From JANMDU01 sp031418715 (lineage in GTDB: Bacteria > Pseudomonadota > Gammaproteobacteria > Burkholderiales > Burkholderiaceae_C), in NCBI GenBank assembly GCA_031418715.1, contig JANOJL010000064.1, forward strand, positions 1-64,000: a stretch of DNA of 64,000 bases, in the 5' to 3' direction. Within the stretch, counting starts at the first letter, position 1. The number at the start of each line of letters is the position of its first letter. Made by a program: the position numbers and the translations under genes. Under the pieces are notes generated by a model. It saw nothing but the letters and a program-made list of their open reading frames with translations, was not told the origin of the DNA and ran no database searches. Shown piece after piece: positions 7,604 through 14,792 of this stretch.

Positions 7604-9751
7604 ATGGCAAAAGACGATACCTCACCAGCTGGCTTGTTCTCCAAGATGGTGAAGTTCGTGCGCAGTCCGGGCACGCAGTGGAATGATCTCGACGACCCCA
7701 GTTCAGCCAAAGATGGTTCTCTCAGCAAACAAGCGCTGAAAGAAATGATCGAGCGCAAGCGGCGCAACGATTTTGTGCGAAAACGCGAATTCGACATGTT
7801 GCGCAAGCTCCGCCGACGCGAAGCGACAGGCGGTAGTGCATCTGATGCAGCAGCGCGCCCATCTTTCTTCCAAAGCTCCATGCCTTCGCGCCCCGATGAT
7901 CGGGCGATGACGCTGAAGAAAATTGACGAGATCGAAGCGCAAATGTCCATGCAATGGTGGAAAACCAAGCATGGCGCGGCTGTCGGCGCATCCACAATTA
8001 ATCCAGGTTCTGATTTTTCTGCCTCTGACATGGCCTCGCGTCCGCAGCCACCCAGCGCAGCCGCTAAATCAGCTGCTGCGGCCAATAGCCTAGCCTATGC
8101 GCGTACGGCGCCAGATGATCTACAAAATGGCCTGGCACGTAGCGCTGCCAAATTCAAACCAGAAGGCGCTTCTGAACCTGCGTCGATGCTTTCACCTAGG
8201 GATGTACCGCTGGTTACCGCGCGTGTGGAAGAGCCTGCGCAAGCCGGACCACGCTTCTCGGAAGTGCCAGCCATCAAGCCGTTCACTGCGGCTCCCGCTC
8301 CTCTTGAACAGCGTGCCAACTCAAGTCCTCTCTCTGCTGAACCCGTCGCCTCGCCGTTTTCTTCTCCGGCTGCTTCTGGTGACGATAATTCGCTTGATTT
8401 CACGGCTGATTTTGCTTCAGCAGGTAAGCCCGTCATCAAGGCATCGCCGTTTAGCCCCCCTGCGGCATCGTCTGCCCCCTCGCCTGCTCCTGCTACAGCC
8501 AAAGCAACAGTCATCACACCCAAGCCTGTACCGATGGCTGCACCTGCACCATCGGCCAGCTCCAAATCAGGAGGCTTGCTCGGTGGCTTGGCTGCTTCTT
8601 ACGACGCGTTGGGCTCGGCCAGTGGCTTTTCAGCGTCCAAATTGTTTGCCCTCGAAGTCGATGACGTGCAACATGACCCTGAGTTGGAAGAAGCCTCGAT
8701 TCGCTTTGCCAATGGCGATGATGGTGGCGCAGAGGCAGGTTTACTGGAAGCTGTGAGCGCTCGCGGCTCACGCCATCAGCACGAAGAAACTTGGCTTACC
8801 TTGTTTGATTTGTACCGCGCTACAGCGCAATACGACCGTTTTGAAAGCTTGGCGATTGATTTTGCGAGTAAATTCAGCCGTTCTGCGCCCATGTGGTTTT
8901 CCATTCCAGACATGGTCAGCAAGATGGCTGGTTCCGAGCCAGCCGCACCAGTCGGCTTGCGCAAAGCTGATTGGAAAAGCCCAGCTGTTTTTGGTATTCA
9001 AAGCTTGGCCACGCTCAACGCCGCCTTGGGCAGAGCATCGATGCCATGGACGCTGGACTGGGCCTCTATTCAATCCATTGACGACAACGCCGTTGCACCG
9101 CTGGCCAAACTCCTCCTGTCTTGGACGACGCAGACCGTCCAGATTCGCGTCGGTCATGCGCACAAGCTCGAAGACGTGTTGCGCCAAGGCACACCATCAG
9201 GTGTACGCACCGTCGATCAAGACCGCTGGAATCTGCTCATGGCCTACATGCGCGTGGCGCACAGACCCGATGAGTTTGAATTGGCCGCGCTTGATTTTTG
9301 TGTGACTTATGAAGTCTCGCCGCCCTCGTGGGAGAGTTCACGCTGCGAATTCAAATTGCTAGATGCCGATGGCAACACTGGCGTTGGGCAAACGATTGTG
9401 GGTGATGCGGTGCACGACTCCATCGTTTCTGAAATGCATACCGATGCAGGCTCTTCGATGATGACTGCCCAAATGGCTTCTGTCGAGTTGTCTGGCCAAA
9501 TCATGGGTGAGCCCAAACCTGTGCTCGACAAATTGGAAGCACGCTTGACTGGCGCAGATGTGATGATCATCTCGTGTGCAAAGTTGGTACGTGTGGATTT
9601 TTCTGCAGCGGGCAGTTTGCTCAACTGGGTCACGGCGCGCCAATCTGAAGGCCGCATTGTGCAGTTCACGGACGTGCATCGCTTGGTTGCAGCTTTCTTC
9701 CACGTGATTGGCATCAGCGAGCATGCCAAGGTGAGCACGCGCGTCGATTGA
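7604..9751 (+). CDS. Large low-complexity protein with C-terminal STAS-like domain
   Basis: A 715-residue cytoplasmic protein of unknown role. The N-terminus (about 1-130) is basic with two predicted helical stretches (ALKEMIERKRRNDFVRKRE and the FDMLRKLRRREA that follows). About residues 130-330 are Ala/Pro/Ser-rich. A helical repeat-like part from about 345 (DPELEEASIRFANGDDGGAEAGLLEAV) recalls the tail motif of FimV-type proteins. The last 110 residues (LEARLTGADVMIISCAKLVRVDFSAAGSLLNWV) fit a STAS fold, used in anti-anti-sigma switches and toluene-tolerance Ttg2D proteins. It sits between dksA and hslV on one strand, 62 bases after dksA. No signal peptide or membrane segment is visible. 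Confidence 0.75.
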   Translation: MAKDDTSPAGLFSKMVKFVRSPGTQWNDLDDPSSAKDGSLSKQALKEMIERKRRNDFVRKREFDMLRKLRRREATGGSASDAAARPSFFQSSMPSRPDDRAMTLKKIDEIEAQMSMQWWKTKHGAAVGASTINPGSDFSASDMASRPQPPSAAAKSAAAANSLAYARTAPDDLQNGLARSAAKFKPEGASEPASMLSPRDVPLVTARVEEPAQAGPRFSEVPAIKPFTAAPAPLEQRANSSPLSAEPVASPFSSPAASGDDNSLDFTADFASAGKPVIKASPFSPPAASSAPSPAPATAKATVITPKPVPMAAPAPSASSKSGGLLGGLAASYDALGSASGFSASKLFALEVDDVQHDPELEEASIRFANGDDGGAEAGLLEAVSARGSRHQHEETWLTLFDLYRATAQYDRFESLAIDFASKFSRSAPMWFSIPDMVSKMAGSEPAAPVGLRKADWKSPAVFGIQSLATLNAALGRASMPWTLDWASIQSIDDNAVAPLAKLLLSWTTQTVQIRVGHAHKLEDVLRQGTPSGVRTVDQDRWNLLMAYMRVAHRPDEFELAALDFCVTYEVSPPSWESSRCEFKLLDADGNTGVGQTIVGDAVHDSIVSEMHTDAGSSMMTAQMASVELSGQIMGEPKPVLDKLEARLTGADVMIISCAKLVRVDFSAAGSLLNWVTARQSEGRIVQFTDVHRLVAAFFHVIGISEHAKVSTRVD

Positions 9752-9811
9752 TTTTTCTTTGGCGAATGCCTGCTTTTGGATGCAGCACCCGCCTCAATTA
9801 GGATTTTTACC

Positions 9812-10360
9812 ATGGAACAATTTCACGGGACGACGATCATCAGTGTTCGTCGCAAAACAGAGCAGGGCTGGCAAGTTGCTATCGGCGGCGATGGGCAAGT
9901 CACGCTGGGCAATATCGTGATCAAAGGCACTGCGCGCAAAGTACGCAAGCTTTATCACGACAAAGTGCTCGCTGGTTTTGCTGGAGCGACTGCCGACGCC
10001 TTTACTTTGTTTGAGCGCTTTGAAGGCAAACTCGAAAAACACCAAGGGAATTTGGTGCGAGCGGCTATTGAGTTGACGAAAGACTGGCGCACCGATCGCG
10101 TGTTGCGACGTTTGGAAGCCATGCTGGCCGTGGCCAATCATGAGGCTTCTTTGATCATCACCGGTAATGGTGATGTGCTCGAGCCTGAGCAAGGCATTGT
10201 GGCGATTGGATCTGGAGGCGCGTATGCACAAGCAAGCGCGATTGCTTTGCTTGAAAACACCACTTTAACCGCACCTGAAATTGTGAAAAAATCTTTGGAA
10301 ATTGCAGGTGGTTTGTGTATTTATACGAACATGAATCACACGATTGAGGTATTGGATTAG
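9812..10360 (+). CDS. hslV: ATP-dependent protease subunit HslV
   Basis: Threonine peptidase of the HslUV (ClpQY) complex, which degrades misfolded and regulatory proteins in the cytoplasm. The N-terminus MEQFHGTTIISVRRK shows a six-residue leader before the catalytic threonine; QVTLGNIVIKGTARKVRKL and the conserved GNGDVLEPEQGIVAIGSGG are diagnostic. The ATG at 9812 is chosen because AGGA lies 9 bases upstream and it gives the family N-terminus; the open frame starts 12 codons earlier. Length is 182 residues, normal for the family. hslU follows 72 bases later. The gap is almost entirely filled by a dispersed hairpin repeat whose first base is the last base of the hslV stop codon. Confidence 0.96.
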   Translation: MEQFHGTTIISVRRKTEQGWQVAIGGDGQVTLGNIVIKGTARKVRKLYHDKVLAGFAGATADAFTLFERFEGKLEKHQGNLVRAAIELTKDWRTDRVLRRLEAMLAVANHEASLIITGNGDVLEPEQGIVAIGSGGAYAQASAIALLENTTLTAPEIVKKSLEIAGGLCIYTNMNHTIEVLD

Positions 10361-10425
10361 CTATTAAATTAATAGCAATCTACGCATATTTTATAACGGC
10401 TACTGGCCTATTTTGTTTGAAAATC
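10360..10425 (+). repeat. Dispersed hairpin repeat, copy 4 (near consensus)
   Basis: One of the best copies: hairpin GCTATTAAATTAATAGC, then AATCTACGCATATTTTATAA, CGGCTACTGGCC and the tail TATTTTGTTTGAAAATC. It starts on the G of the hslV stop codon TAG and ends just before hslU, so both hslV mRNA termination and the hslV-hslU spacer are made of this element. Confidence 0.92.
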
Positions 10426-10432
10426 TCCTTCT

Positions 10433-11773
10433 ATGTCGTCCATGACCCCGCAAGAAATTGTTTCTGAGTTGGATCGCTTCATCATTGGGCAAAATGATGC
10501 CAAACGAGCTGTGGCGATTGCGCTGCGCAACCGCTGGCGGCGCGGCCAGGTGGATGTGAAGTTGCGCGGCGAGATCACGCCGAAAAATATTCTGATGATT
10601 GGCCCTACCGGTGTCGGTAAAACAGAAATCGCACGCCGCTTGGCGAAACTCGCTGATGCGCCATTCATCAAGGTCGAAGCCACGAAATTCACCGAGGTGG
10701 GCTATGTGGGTAAGGATGTGGATAGCATCATTCGTGATCTGGCCGATGTGGCGATGAAGATGACCCGCGAGGCTGCCACCCGCGCTGTGCGTACGCGTGC
10801 GCAGGATGCTGCGGAAGAGCGCGTGCTAGATATTTTGCTGCCACCGCCGCGTCAGGAAGTGGGCTTTGGATCGGGCTCTGTGGTGGAGACGCCAGAGAAC
10901 GCCACGCGCCAAGCCTTTCGCAAGAAGCTGCGCGAAGGCCAGTTGGATGAGAAAGAAATTGAAGCCGAGGTCGATGCGCCGCGTCCTCAATTGGAAGTGA
11001 TGGGGCCAGCAGGCATGGAAGAGATGACCGAGCAGCTCAAGGGGATGTTTGGCCAAATGGGTGGTGGTAAGAAGAAAACACGTAAGCTGAAAATTGCTGA
11101 AGCTTTGAAAGTGCTCACGGAAGAAGAGGCTGGAAAGCTGGTGAATGAGGAGGAAATCAAAACTCAGGCGCTCCACAATTTAGAGCAAAACGGCATTGTT
11201 TTCATTGACGAGATTGACAAAGTTGCTTCGCGCTCTGATACGGGCAGCGCAGAAATCTCGCGCCAAGGCGTGCAGCGCGACTTGCTGCCGTTGGTGGAGG
11301 GCACAACGGTGTCCACCAAATACGGCCCGATCAAAACCGACCATGTGCTCTTCATTGCCAGCGGCGCTTTTCATCTGGCCAAACCGAGTGATTTGATTCC
11401 TGAATTACAAGGTCGCTTTCCGATTCGTGTGGAATTGAGTTCACTCTCTGTGCAAGATTTTGAAGCGATTTTGACGAGCACACATGCCTCGCTCGTCAAG
11501 CAATATCAGGCCTTGCTCGCCACAGAAAACGTCACCCTAGAATTCAGCCAAGATGCTATCAAGCGCCTTGCGCAGATTGCTTTTGATGTGAACGAGCGTA
11601 CCGAAAACATCGGCGCTCGCCGCTTGGCTACAGTGATGGAACGTCTGCTAGATGACGTGAGTTTTGGTGCCAGCAAACTCGAAGGGCAGACGATCAAGAT
11701 TGATTCAGCGTATGTGGACGATCGTTTGTCTGAGCTCAGTCAAAACGAAGATTTGTCGCGCTATATTTTGTAG
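10433..11773 (+). CDS. hslU: HslUV protease ATPase subunit HslU
   Basis: AAA+ unfoldase that feeds substrates into HslV. Evidence: MTPQEIVSELDRFIIGQNDAKRAV N-terminal signature split over the first 27 residues, Walker A GPTGVGKTE near 64, the AMGxTEVGYVGKDVDSI-type pore region (TKFTEVGYVGKDV), the I domain, Walker B GIVFIDEIDK, and the C-terminal LSRYIL tail that docks into HslV. Length of 446 residues is canonical. It is the second gene of an hslVU pair; the start is the ATG at 10433, which is one of two close in-frame ATGs (the other four codons on). A sense-oriented hairpin repeat begins about 23 bases after its stop codon. Confidence 0.97.
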   Translation: MSSMTPQEIVSELDRFIIGQNDAKRAVAIALRNRWRRGQVDVKLRGEITPKNILMIGPTGVGKTEIARRLAKLADAPFIKVEATKFTEVGYVGKDVDSIIRDLADVAMKMTREAATRAVRTRAQDAAEERVLDILLPPPRQEVGFGSGSVVETPENATRQAFRKKLREGQLDEKEIEAEVDAPRPQLEVMGPAGMEEMTEQLKGMFGQMGGGKKKTRKLKIAEALKVLTEEEAGKLVNEEEIKTQALHNLEQNGIVFIDEIDKVASRSDTGSAEISRQGVQRDLLPLVEGTTVSTKYGPIKTDHVLFIASGAFHLAKPSDLIPELQGRFPIRVELSSLSVQDFEAILTSTHASLVKQYQALLATENVTLEFSQDAIKRLAQIAFDVNERTENIGARRLATVMERLLDDVSFGASKLEGQTIKIDSAYVDDRLSELSQNEDLSRYIL

Positions 11774-11795
11774 ATGATACGAAACACCTTCAATT

Positions 11796-11862
11796 AGTTA
11801 TCAATTAGATAGCTAATTGGCCAGCTTTTACAATGGCTACAAGTCGATTTGGCTTCAAAATC
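11796..11862 (+). repeat. Dispersed hairpin repeat, copy 5
   Basis: AGTTATCAATTAGATAGCTA hairpin, then GGCCAGCTTTTACAATGGCT in place of the usual TTATAACGGCT and a GGCTTCAAAATC tail. It fills the gap between the convergent hslU and bamD genes and touches the bamD stop codon at 11861. Confidence 0.75.
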
Positions 11863-12685
11863 ACCACATTTTCCACCAAGGTGAATCCTTGGCTTTGAAG
11901 CCGCGCGCCAGAAACTCGCTTTGGGGATAGTTCTTCTGCATCACGCGCTTGGTGTCGTCACGCAATTGGTTCATGCCCAAAGCGTCGTAGCTGAGCACCA
12001 TGATGTAGAGCGCCTCTTCGGCGGCGGGCACGCTTTGGTAATCGGTGACGGCGGTCTGCGCGCGGTTGATGGCGGCAACGTAGGCATTGCGGCTGTAATA
12101 GTAACGTGCCACATGCACTTCGTATTGCGCCAGCGAGTTGACGATGTAGGTCATGCGGGCGCGCGCATCGGGTGCGTATCGCGAATCAGTAAAGCGCGTG
12201 ACGAGTTCTTTGAATGCTTCAAAAGACTCTTTGGCAGCGTTTTGGTCGCGCTCAGACAGGTCTTGCTTGGCGATGAAGCCGAAGATGCCTAAGTTGTCGT
12301 TGAAGTTAATCAGGCCTTGAAGGTAAAGCGCGTAGTCCATACCGGCGCTGGCGGGATGGAGTTTTTTGAAGCGGTCAATTGTGGCCAAGGCTTGGGCGGG
12401 TTCGTTGGCTTTGTAGTGGGCAAAGGCTTTTTCAAGCTGCGCTTGTTGCGCCAGCGGCGTGCCAGCTGCGCGGCCTTCGAGCTTTTCAAACAGGGGAATG
12501 GCTTTGTCCCACGCGCCAGATTTGGCTTCGTCTTTTGCCTCAGCGTAAATCTTGTTGGGGCTCCAAGCTTCGGTGCGATCAGGCGCAGGCGTACTCGAGC
12601 ACGCTGCCAAAACAGCCATGCTGACAGCAGCCAAACCCAAGCGGGCGGGGGGCAAGACGCGAAGCGCCGATAATCCAATGCTCAT
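11861..12685 (-). CDS. bamD: Outer membrane assembly lipoprotein BamD
   Basis: TPR lipoprotein of the BAM complex, which folds beta-barrel proteins into the outer membrane. The signal peptide ends in a lipobox, SMAVLAACSS, so the mature protein begins at the cysteine near residue 29. TPR-like helices follow: YAEAKDEAKSGAWDKAIPLFEKLE, then the conserved DYALYLQGLINF and RYAPDARARMTYIVNSLAQYEVHVARYYY spread across the middle, and YDALGMNQLRDDTKRVM near the end. I chose the ATG at 12685 as it directly precedes the hydrophobic signal; the open frame extends 18 codons upstream. Its start lies only 24 bases from that of rluD on the other strand, so the two promoters must overlap coding sequence. 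Confidence 0.94.
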   Translation of the reverse strand: MSIGLSALRVLPPARLGLAAVSMAVLAACSSTPAPDRTEAWSPNKIYAEAKDEAKSGAWDKAIPLFEKLEGRAAGTPLAQQAQLEKAFAHYKANEPAQALATIDRFKKLHPASAGMDYALYLQGLINFNDNLGIFGFIAKQDLSERDQNAAKESFEAFKELVTRFTDSRYAPDARARMTYIVNSLAQYEVHVARYYYSRNAYVAAINRAQTAVTDYQSVPAAEEALYIMVLSYDALGMNQLRDDTKRVMQKNYPQSEFLARGFKAKDSPWWKMW

Positions 12686-12709
12686 TGACGTTAAATCCCA
12701 AGTATTCAA

Positions 12710-13849
12710 ATGATTATATCGAGCGGATTGCCCGCCCAAATTGCTGACCTTTCTACTGATCCTGTGGCGTTAGACGACGATCTGGATGAAACCAGTTTGC
12801 CAGAGGCCTCAACCAACAGCCCGCAAGCCGCGCATCTGACGGTGTTGCGCGAGTTCACCACCAGCAATGAACACCACCACCAGCGCTTAGATCGGGTGCT
12901 TGCGCAGCTTCTGCCCGATTCTTCGCGCAGTTTTTTGCAGCAACTGATTGAGAGTGGCGATGTGTTAGTTGGTGGCACACCTGCTACCAAGGCCGCCAAC
13001 AAAATCAAGGCAGGTGAGTTGCTCAGCGTGCAACTGCGGCCTTTGCCGCAAGACACTGCTTTTCACCCCGATGCCGCCGTAGCCAAGCAACTGGTGATCG
13101 TGCATGAAGATCCTTATTTGATGATCATCAACAAAGCACCCGGCATAGTTGTCCACCCCGCGGCGGGCAATTGGAGCGGTACGCTGCTCAACGGCCTGCT
13201 GGCGCATCATGAATGCCACACCTTGCTGCCCCGGGCAGGCATCGTGCATCGGCTCGACAAAGACACCTCCGGTTTGATAGTGGTCGCACGTACCCGCGAG
13301 GCGATGGACGCGCTGATTCGCATGATCGCGGCGCGTGAAGTGAGACGGCAATACTTGGCTTTGGCGCATTACCCGTGGCAGGGCATGAGCCCACGCCATG
13401 TGAGTCATCCGATTGGCCGCGATCCACGCAACCGCCAGCGCATGGCGGTGGTGGATTTGGCGCAGTATCCCGGCAAGGAAGCCATGACAGACTTTGAATT
13501 GCTCTCAAATTCAGAGCACTCTGTACAGTATTTACAAGGGCTGGAGGCAAAAAAGGCTCAAAGATTCACGTCTGACGAGCTCTCTGCCGATGCTTTTTGT
13601 TTGCTGCGCTGCGTTTTGCACACCGGGCGCACGCATCAGATCCGCGTGCATGCTGCCTATGTGCATCACCCGCTGGTGGCAGACACGATTTATGGCGGCC
13701 GTCCAGCAGGTGGGCTAGAGCGGCAAGGCCTGCATGCCGAGCGCTTGGCCTTTGTCCACCCGATCACCGGACAAGAGCTGGCCTTTGAAGCCGGTTTGCC
13801 GCCCGATATGCTGGCCGCTTGCCGAGCTTTGGGCATCGCAGACGCATAG
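12710..13849 (+). CDS. rluD: 23S rRNA pseudouridine synthase RluD with repeat-derived insert
   Basis: Makes pseudouridines in helix 69 of 23S rRNA. An S4 domain (QRLDRVLAQLLPDSSRSFLQ) is followed by the RsuA/RluA catalytic domain with GIVHRLDKDTSG holding the catalytic aspartate, HVSHPIGRDPRNRQRM, and LHTGRTHQIRVHAAYVHHPL. An N-terminal extension of about 45 residues is acidic and probably disordered. Between TDFELL and the conserved FCLLRCVLHTG strand sits an extra stretch of about 20-25 residues encoded by a dispersed hairpin repeat (13501-13565), in frame. Active-site motifs are untouched, so the enzyme is expected to work. The divergent bamD-rluD layout is common in related bacteria. Confidence 0.94.
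   Translation: MIISSGLPAQIADLSTDPVALDDDLDETSLPEASTNSPQAAHLTVLREFTTSNEHHHQRLDRVLAQLLPDSSRSFLQQLIESGDVLVGGTPATKAANKIKAGELLSVQLRPLPQDTAFHPDAAVAKQLVIVHEDPYLMIINKAPGIVVHPAAGNWSGTLLNGLLAHHECHTLLPRAGIVHRLDKDTSGLIVVARTREAMDALIRMIAAREVRRQYLALAHYPWQGMSPRHVSHPIGRDPRNRQRMAVVDLAQYPGKEAMTDFELLSNSEHSVQYLQGLEAKKAQRFTSDELSADAFCLLRCVLHTGRTHQIRVHAAYVHHPLVADTIYGGRPAGGLERQGLHAERLAFVHPITGQELAFEAGLPPDMLAACRALGIADA
13501..13565 (+). repeat. Dispersed hairpin repeat, copy 6, inside rluD
   Basis: Aligned base for base with the family layout: GCTCTCAAATTCAGAGC hairpin, then ACTCTGTACAGTATTTACAA, GGGCTGGAGGC and an A-rich tail. Both hairpin arms changed together (GCTAT to GCTCT and ATAGC to AGAGC), preserving the stem. 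It is translated in the frame that would read YNG in consensus copies. Confidence 0.75.
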
Positions 13850-14023
13850 GCTACAATACAGACATACGGCGCTGCGGGAAGCAGTACCAAGACCGCCGAG
13901 ATGGGCAGCCCATACGGCTAGCGAGTTGCAAAAAGCCTCGCCCCGTTGAACGATTGAAAAAAGAACGCATGCCTTGCAGTTTTGCAGGCTTTGCCCCATG
14001 ACCACCTCACTTCTGAGAATTTG

Positions 14024-14782
14024 ATGAACACAACGGATGCAAAGCGCGTCCTTGAGACTGCTTTGATTTGCGCTAGCCAGCCACTGAAGGTTGCTGAGAT
14101 GCGCGTGCTGTTTGCTGACGAACTCGGCGCAGACACCATCAAAGACTTGCTCGAAGACCTGCAACAAGATTGGACGCAGCGCGGCGTGCAGCTCATGCAC
14201 GTGGCCAGTGGCTGGCGCTTCCAAAGCCGTCCCGAAATGCGCCCGTATTTGGACCGGCTCAACCCGGAAAAACCACCCAAATACACCCGCGCCACACTGG
14301 AAACCCTGGCTATCATCGCTTACCGGCAACCCTGCACGCGCGGCGACATGGAAGACATTCGTGGCGTGACGATCAACAGCCTGATCATCAAGCAACTCGA
14401 AGATCGCGGCTGGGTCGAAACCATTGGCCACCGCGAAACTGTGGGTCGCCCCTCGCTCTTTGCAACCACACGACAGTTTCTGGATGACCTCGGCTTGGAG
14501 TCGCTCGATCAGCTCCCTATCCTCGACGACCCACAAGCGCAGGTCAAGGCGCTTGCCAGTTTAGATATGCCTTTGCCGGGCATGGAAGTTGAATCCGATA
14601 CCGCAGCCGATACAAAAGCAGCAGCAGATGATCAGACAGCACCGCTGCTGGGCATGGCTGGTGGCGAGAGCGTTGCAAGCGCTGATGTTGCGATGACAGC
14701 CTCGACAGAATCTCTTGAATCTCCCGAACCTGCCGCTCCTCTTACCCCTCTTTCCCCCACAAGTGCCAACGGATTGGCCTGA
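14024..14782 (+). CDS. scpB: Segregation and condensation protein B
   Basis: Winged-helix subunit of the SMC-ScpAB condensin that compacts and segregates the chromosome. Marks are LETALICASQPLKVAEMRVLF, LMHVASGWRFQSRPEM, YTRATLETLAIIAYRQPCTRGD, GVTINSLIIKQLEDRGWVETIG and the GRPSLFATT segment. A C-terminal acidic, low-complexity tail of about 80 residues goes beyond the usual core. The ATG at 14024 fits the conserved N-terminus with GAGA upstream; a longer frame starts 14 codons earlier without support. rluB follows after 10 bases, the usual scpB-rluB pair, so both are probably one transcript. Neither scpA nor smc is in the window. Confidence 0.92.
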   Translation: MNTTDAKRVLETALICASQPLKVAEMRVLFADELGADTIKDLLEDLQQDWTQRGVQLMHVASGWRFQSRPEMRPYLDRLNPEKPPKYTRATLETLAIIAYRQPCTRGDMEDIRGVTINSLIIKQLEDRGWVETIGHRETVGRPSLFATTRQFLDDLGLESLDQLPILDDPQAQVKALASLDMPLPGMEVESDTAADTKAAADDQTAPLLGMAGGESVASADVAMTASTESLESPEPAAPLTPLSPTSANGLA

Positions 14783-14792
14783 TTGAAGCACC

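Noticed and set aside
13850..14023. A small gene or attachment site between rluD and scpB
   Set aside because: The gap has a weak inverted repeat near TGCAGTTTTGCA, but no ribosome site with a convincing open frame other than the scpB start itself.
13715..14536. Minus-strand frame of 273 codons across rluD and scpB
   Set aside because: Lies opposite two well-supported genes and spans their junction; no family resemblance.
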